Shown: in pieces, positions 6,507 to 9,528 of the stretch
Numbering within the stretch: position 1 is the first letter of the stretch
Layout of the letters: the number at the start of each line of letters is the position of its first letter
Assembly (NCBI GenBank): GCA_021163565.1
Contig: JAGGTT010000226.1
Location: 1 to 9,528 of the forward strand
Source: Candidatus Tharpella sp.
Lineage (GTDB): Bacteria > Desulfobacterota > Anaeroferrophillalia > Anaeroferrophillales > Tharpellaceae
Length of the DNA stretch: 9,528 bases
Direction: 5' to 3'
Notes under the pieces: model-generated
Database searches by the model: none
What the model saw: only the letters and a program-made list of their open reading frames with translations
Told to the model about the DNA's origin: nothing
Program-made: the position numbers and the translations under genes

Positions 6507-6910
6507 TTAAAACGATTATCGTAACGCATCACACTTTAGCTGATAATCTCATTGAAACAGCTGAAATCATTGTTGGTAAAAGTGAACATCTGACTGGTAT
6601 CGGCATCGCTGAAAACGGTGATATTGAGACGGTTCGTAAACGTCTGGTCGAGATGATTAAAAAATTTAAGAAAGATGGGCATAAAATTTTGATCCTGACG
6701 GATATGTTTGGCGGCACTCCCTCTAATATCTGTCTCGCCCTCTACGAACCGGGAAAGGTTGAGATTGTTTCCGGAGTCAATCTGCCGATTGTCTTAAAAC
6801 TGGCGAGCTGGTTGAAAGATGAAAATCAGGATCTGAAAGAGATTGCGGCGAAAATTACCGAGTGCGGCCGCAAGAACATCTTTACTGCAGCTGAGTTTCT
6901 GGATTTATGA
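6503..6910 (+). CDS. Mannose-family PTS EIIA component
   Basis: This is a stand-alone EIIA domain of the mannose/fructose/sorbose PTS family (EIIA-Man, about 135 residues), a cytoplasmic phosphocarrier between HPr and EIIB. The start MIKTIIVTHHTLADNLIETAE aligns with E. coli ManX around the phosphorylation site, so His9 should be the active histidine. It is followed by a second histidine where ManX has glycine. LTDMFGGTPSNI (65-76) is the family loop that carries the conserved Asp67 next to the active site. In E. coli, EIIA and EIIB are fused as ManX; here they are separate genes overlapping by four bases (ATGA). The 5' end also overlaps rapZ by four bases. The substrate of the system cannot be predicted. 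Many deltaproteobacterial rapZ clusters carry a gene like this. Confidence 0.92.
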   Translation: MIKTIIVTHHTLADNLIETAEIIVGKSEHLTGIGIAENGDIETVRKRLVEMIKKFKKDGHKILILTDMFGGTPSNICLALYEPGKVEIVSGVNLPIVLKLASWLKDENQDLKEIAAKITECGRKNIFTAAEFLDL

Positions 6911-7401
6911 AGCGACTACTGTTTCGGGTTGATGACCGCCTGATTCATGGTCAGATTATTGCCGCCTGGGTGCCTTATATCCGGGCCACTCGCATTATTG
7001 TGGCTGATGATCAGCTGCCGCAGAATGAGATGCTTTCCAAAATTTTACGGCTTGCGGCCCCGACTAATATACGGGTTGAGATTCTGCCCATACGTCAGGC
7101 GGTGGCTTTGATCGAACAGCAGCGTTCCGGTCCCGGTCTTTTTACGATTATGCTTTTTGCCGGTCTCGATAAGGTGGTGCAGGCACTGGCCGCCGGATTG
7201 ACGTTGACCGAGTTGAATATCGGCAATATCCGGAACGCTCCCGGCAAATTGCAGGTTTCCGATTCAATCTCTCTGGATCGGAAAGAGATTGAGGATCTAA
7301 AGGTGTTGCAGGCTCAGGAAATTCAGATTTCAATCCAGCCGGTGCCGACCGCACCGGTCATTGATCTGATGGCACTGTTGCAGCGCAAAGGGCTGTTGTA
7401 A
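6907..7401 (+). CDS. Mannose-family PTS EIIB component
   Basis: EIIB-Man takes phosphate from EIIA on a histidine and gives it to the sugar entering through EIIC/EIID. The 164-residue protein is of normal size for a separate EIIB. The diagnostic N-terminal motif FRVDDRLIHGQIIAAWVP (6-23) is intact, with active His14. The later parts TRIIVADDQLP (28-38), MLFAGLDKV (82-90) and LNIGNIRNAPGKLQVSDSISLD (103-124) follow the family pattern. The conserved active site argues that the chain is functional rather than relic. The gene overlaps the EIIA gene by four bases and is followed by the EIIC gene after a five-base gap. Confidence 0.94.
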   Translation: MKRLLFRVDDRLIHGQIIAAWVPYIRATRIIVADDQLPQNEMLSKILRLAAPTNIRVEILPIRQAVALIEQQRSGPGLFTIMLFAGLDKVVQALAAGLTLTELNIGNIRNAPGKLQVSDSISLDRKEIEDLKVLQAQEIQISIQPVPTAPVIDLMALLQRKGLL

Positions 7402-7406
7402 GGTTT

Positions 7407-8129
7407 ATGGGGCTCGATTTTTCATCAATTATCTGGTTGACAGCTAAAGTCTCATTGATCGGGGCGTTCTGCGCGCTTGACCGAACTGCGTTTTTACAGA
7501 TGATGCTTTCGCGACCTCTGGTTGCGGCGACAGTCGCCGGGGCTCTGGCGGGAAACTGGGAGATCGGTTTACTGATTGGGGTCATGCTTGAGCTCTGTTT
7601 TTTAAGTGAAATGCCGGTCGGTACGACGATCCCGACCGATGATACACTGCTGGCTCTGGCCGCCGGTGGGGCCGGAGCCGCTTTGAGTGGCCTGCCGCAA
7701 TATGTAAATCAGACCTCTACTCTGGCTCTGGTCGTGCTGGTAAGTACATTGCCGTGGTCCGCATTCACACGCAAAGTTGACGGCTGGGTCAGAGTCAGAA
7801 ATGCGCAGTTGATTGATGAGGTGGAAACGGCTCTGCTGATCGGCCACCGTCTGGACGGGAGTGAAAGAGTTGCCATCAATTTTCATCTGCATGGTCTGTT
7901 GAACTTTTACGGTGCCGCCGCAGTTGCTGTCGCTTTGATGATGTTAAGTTCATTACTGGTGGCACCATTGCTGTTGTTTCTGGTGCCGGACTGGATTCGG
8001 CCCGTAACTGATCGTCTGCTTTTTATCTTTCCCGTGATCGGGATTACCGGTTTGCTCAGTAACATGAATCACAAACGACAACTGGCCGTTTTTGCCGGGG
8101 TGGCGGCCGGGCTGCTGTTTTTTATTTAA
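7407..8129 (+). CDS. Mannose-family PTS EIIC membrane component
   Basis: EIIC and EIID together form the sugar channel of the mannose-type PTS. This 240-residue protein is somewhat shorter than E. coli ManY (266). It is strongly hydrophobic, with likely membrane or re-entrant segments at about 6-24, 37-49, 52-67, 80-96, 104-120, 167-194, 203-219 and 225-240. SRPLVAATVAGALAGNWEIG (35-54) and IGVMLELCFL (57-66) match the family core. The next stretch, SEMPVGTTIPTDDT (67-80), occupies the place of ManY WMNIGAAVAPDAA. The differences there suggest a different substrate or weaker transport. A short AAGG sequence lies only three bases before the start, so translation probably depends on the neighbouring EIIB gene. 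The substrate cannot be assigned. Confidence 0.9.
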   Translation: MGLDFSSIIWLTAKVSLIGAFCALDRTAFLQMMLSRPLVAATVAGALAGNWEIGLLIGVMLELCFLSEMPVGTTIPTDDTLLALAAGGAGAALSGLPQYVNQTSTLALVVLVSTLPWSAFTRKVDGWVRVRNAQLIDEVETALLIGHRLDGSERVAINFHLHGLLNFYGAAAVAVALMMLSSLLVAPLLLFLVPDWIRPVTDRLLFIFPVIGITGLLSNMNHKRQLAVFAGVAAGLLFFI

Positions 8130-8144
8130 GTAAGGTTTTTTAGC

Positions 8145-8852
8145 ATGCGATTGGAAAACCAAATTTTTTTGCGGAGTCTTTGCTGGCAATGTTCGTGGAG
8201 CTTCACCCGGATGCAGTGTCTGGGGCTGGCTTATGCGATCTATCCGCTGTTGAAAAAACTCTACGGTAAAAATCCTCTCCAATTGACCCACAGAACCCGT
8301 TGCTATCTGAACTGTTTCAACTCCAATCCCTATCTCGCAGCCGGGATCCTGGGTTTTCTGGTACATATGGAGAGTCAGGGTGAAGCGATGGGTGACCAGG
8401 GGCTTAGTTTGAGCTCAAGTCTCTCGGCTCTTTACGGGGCAGTAGGGGATAACTTTTTCTGGAACGGTCTTAAGCCAATGACCTCGGCGCTTGCGGTGAT
8501 GATTTTTTTCTGGAGTCCGGGGCTTAAGGCGTTGCTGTTTCTATTGCTTTTTTACAACCTGGTGCATATCTGTATTCGCTATACCGTCTATCTTTATGGT
8601 GTTCATCGCGGTATCGGGGTACTTGAAAAAATTGACAGTTGGCGCTTACCGCTGGTGCGGGATATTATGGAGTATGTTACGACTGTATCACTGGCGGTCA
8701 CGGCTTTTCTTATGGTGGACTATTTCAATGTAAAGAGCCGGCTGGGTGCGGGGCTCTTTTATTTGTTGATACTGCTGCTGATCGCCGGTCTCTGGTGGTA
8801 TAAGAAAACCGGTTGCAAAGGTTTTTTTATTAAAAAGAGTGAATTAATCTGA
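8145..8852 (+). CDS. Mannose-family PTS EIID membrane component (short form)
   Basis: This is the EIID partner of the preceding EIIC. The N-terminal part FLRSLCWQCSWSFTRMQCLGLAYAIYPLLKKLY (8-40) is the family signature (ManZ has FLRSNLFQGSWNFERMQALGF), followed by FNSNPYLAAGILG (58-70) and the GAVGDNFFWNGLKP loop (98-111; ManZ GVGDPIFWGTVRP). Hydrophobic segments lie at about 113-148, 178-193 and 201-218. At 235 residues it is well short of E. coli ManZ (283). The loss lies after residue 190, where ManZ has a long stretch between the conserved core and the final membrane helices. It is cysteine-rich for the family (Cys13, 16, 25, 53, 57, 143, 224). The protein ends with a basic tail. AAGG at 8132-8135 may serve as ribosome binding site. 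Confidence 0.88.
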   Translation: MRLENQIFLRSLCWQCSWSFTRMQCLGLAYAIYPLLKKLYGKNPLQLTHRTRCYLNCFNSNPYLAAGILGFLVHMESQGEAMGDQGLSLSSSLSALYGAVGDNFFWNGLKPMTSALAVMIFFWSPGLKALLFLLLFYNLVHICIRYTVYLYGVHRGIGVLEKIDSWRLPLVRDIMEYVTTVSLAVTAFLMVDYFNVKSRLGAGLFYLLILLLIAGLWWYKKTGCKGFFIKKSELI

Positions 8853-8871
8853 CAGGGAAAATAAACTTAAA

Positions 8872-9150
8872 ATGGCTAAAAGAGAATTTACAATAGTAAA
8901 TAAACTTGGTCTCCATGCTCGGGCCGCTGCAGTTTTGGTTCAGTTGGCTGGAACTTTTACCTCTGAGGTTACAGTCATCAAAGAGGGGCTTACAGTTAAC
9001 GGTAAGAGTATCATGGGAGTTCTGATGCTGGCTGCGGCCCGTGACAGCACGATAGTCGTCGAGACTGTTGGTGCGGATGAAGATGCGGCCCTTAACGCTC
9101 TGGGCAAACTTATTGAAAGTGGCTTTGGTGAATTGGACGGTGAATCATAA
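8872..9150 (+). CDS. ptsH: HPr, PTS phosphocarrier protein
   Basis: HPr carries phosphate from enzyme I to EIIA proteins. The 92-residue sequence has the full family signature: LGLHARAAA with active His15, and GKSIMGVLML (44-53) with regulatory Ser46, the HprK target. The presence of Ser46 together with an intact hprK in the same cluster points to a working HPr(Ser-P) circuit. It is the only HPr-like gene in the window and probably serves both the mannose-type EIIA and PtsN. It begins 19 bases after the EIID gene; the only Shine-Dalgarno-like match (AGGG at 8854-8857) is rather far from the ATG. The stop codon overlaps the ptsI start by one base (TAATG). Confidence 0.96.
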   Translation: MAKREFTIVNKLGLHARAAAVLVQLAGTFTSEVTVIKEGLTVNGKSIMGVLMLAAARDSTIVVETVGADEDAALNALGKLIESGFGELDGES

Positions 9151-9528
9151 TGGCTGAAAACGGAGGGATGTCTCAGGTTTCGGGTAGCATTTTAAGCGGA
9201 ATTGGAGTGTCGCCGGGAATTGCCATCGGTCGGGCTTTTCTGCTTGACCGGGCAAAACTGAAACCGCGGGGTGAAAAGATCTCCAGTAATCAGGTGGTGC
9301 CGGAGGTTGAACGCTTTCTGGCGGCGGTTGACGGTGCCCGGATAGAATTGGAACAGATCAAAGCGAAGACTCTGAAAAACGGTAGTGTCGAGGTAGCTGG
9401 TCAGCATAATTATATCTTTGATGTTCATCTGCTGATGCTCAAAGACAAAATGTTGATTGATGATACGGTGACTTTGATCAAAGAGAAAAAAATCAACGCC
9501 GAGTGGGCTTTGAATCTCAACAGTGAGA
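9150..9528 (+). CDS. ptsI: Enzyme I (PEP-protein phosphotransferase), 5' part, runs off the window
   Basis: The frame is open from the ATG at 9150 to the last base, giving 126 residues of an enzyme of about 580. Enzyme I phosphorylates itself on a histidine with PEP and passes the phosphate to HPr. GIGVSPGIAIGRAFLL (17-32) is the standard start of the PtsI N-terminal domain, and FDVHLLMLKDKMLIDDTV (90-107) matches the IFEAHLMML region of the HPr-binding helical subdomain. The active histidine (about residue 190) and the PEP-binding barrel lie beyond the edge. The start forms TAATG with the ptsH stop, so coupling is likely. A second in-frame ATG at 9168 directly abuts a GGAGGG and has no room for a proper spacer, so 9150 is preferred. 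Confidence 0.93.
   Translation, partial: MAENGGMSQVSGSILSGIGVSPGIAIGRAFLLDRAKLKPRGEKISSNQVVPEVERFLAAVDGARIELEQIKAKTLKNGSVEVAGQHNYIFDVHLLMLKDKMLIDDTVTLIKEKKINAEWALNLNSE

Noticed and set aside
8164..8170. Seven-T run near the start of the EIID gene as a phase-variation tract
   Set aside because: Seven bases is short for phase variation and the frame is intact; it is explained by Ile-Phe-Leu codons in a hydrophobic protein.
7953..8366. Minus-strand open frame of 137 codons across the EIIC/EIID junction
   Set aside because: It covers two genes of a clear family, has a low-complexity Gln/Lys-rich translation and no supporting signal.
9162..9170. GGAGGG followed at once by ATG as the ptsI start
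   Set aside because: The distance between the Shine-Dalgarno sequence and the ATG is zero; the ATG at 9150, joined to the ptsH stop as TAATG, is better placed.

Overview
The window reads as one long, entirely plus-strand gene cluster from an LPS-bearing, Gram-negative bacterium. The most likely source is a member of the Desulfobacterota (the former Deltaproteobacteria: Geobacter, Desulfuromonas, Desulfovibrio and relatives). This rests on gene order (lptC-lptA-lptB-rpoN-hpf-ptsN-rapZ followed by a mannose-family PTS), on HPr kinase in an organism with an LPS transport system, and on roughly even GC content. The taxonomic call is from memory of the families, not from a search.

Region 1 (1-1884) is the LPS export module. 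It holds the 3' part of lptC (the membrane anchor lies off the left edge), then lptA (periplasmic bridge) and lptB (cytoplasmic ATPase), closely packed and partly overlapping. Region 2 (1885-3631) holds rpoN (sigma-54) between two non-coding leaders of 122 and 164 bases. The first leader has plausible promoter elements, including a sigma-54-like GG/GC pair. The second has a perfect 14-bp palindrome and competing hairpins just ahead of a strong ribosome binding site. Region 3 (3632-6506) holds the long hibernation factor hpf, ptsN (EIIA-Ntr), hprK (HPr kinase/phosphorylase) and rapZ. Region 4 (6503-9528) is a four-gene mannose-family PTS enzyme II (EIIA, EIIB, EIIC, EIID), then ptsH (HPr) and the 5' part of ptsI (enzyme I), which runs off the right edge.

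How the genes fit together: enzyme I would pass phosphate from PEP to His15 of HPr, and HPr to EIIA-Man (His9), EIIB-Man (His14) and probably PtsN (His67). HprK would phosphorylate HPr on Ser46, which is present, giving a second energy-sensitive input. No sugar-catabolic gene, regulator or second PTS branch (PtsP, NPr) lies in the window. The cluster therefore looks more like a regulatory phosphorelay hub, tied to sigma-54, ribosome hibernation and amino-sugar/envelope synthesis, than a plain sugar-uptake operon. That is inference. Most genes belong to known families in a known deltaproteobacterial arrangement; I see no mobile element, CRISPR array, RNA gene or clearly undescribed system. The points worth a second look are the apparently sugarless mannose PTS, the short EIID, the divergent EIIC loop, the His-His EIIA active site and the two leaders around rpoN.
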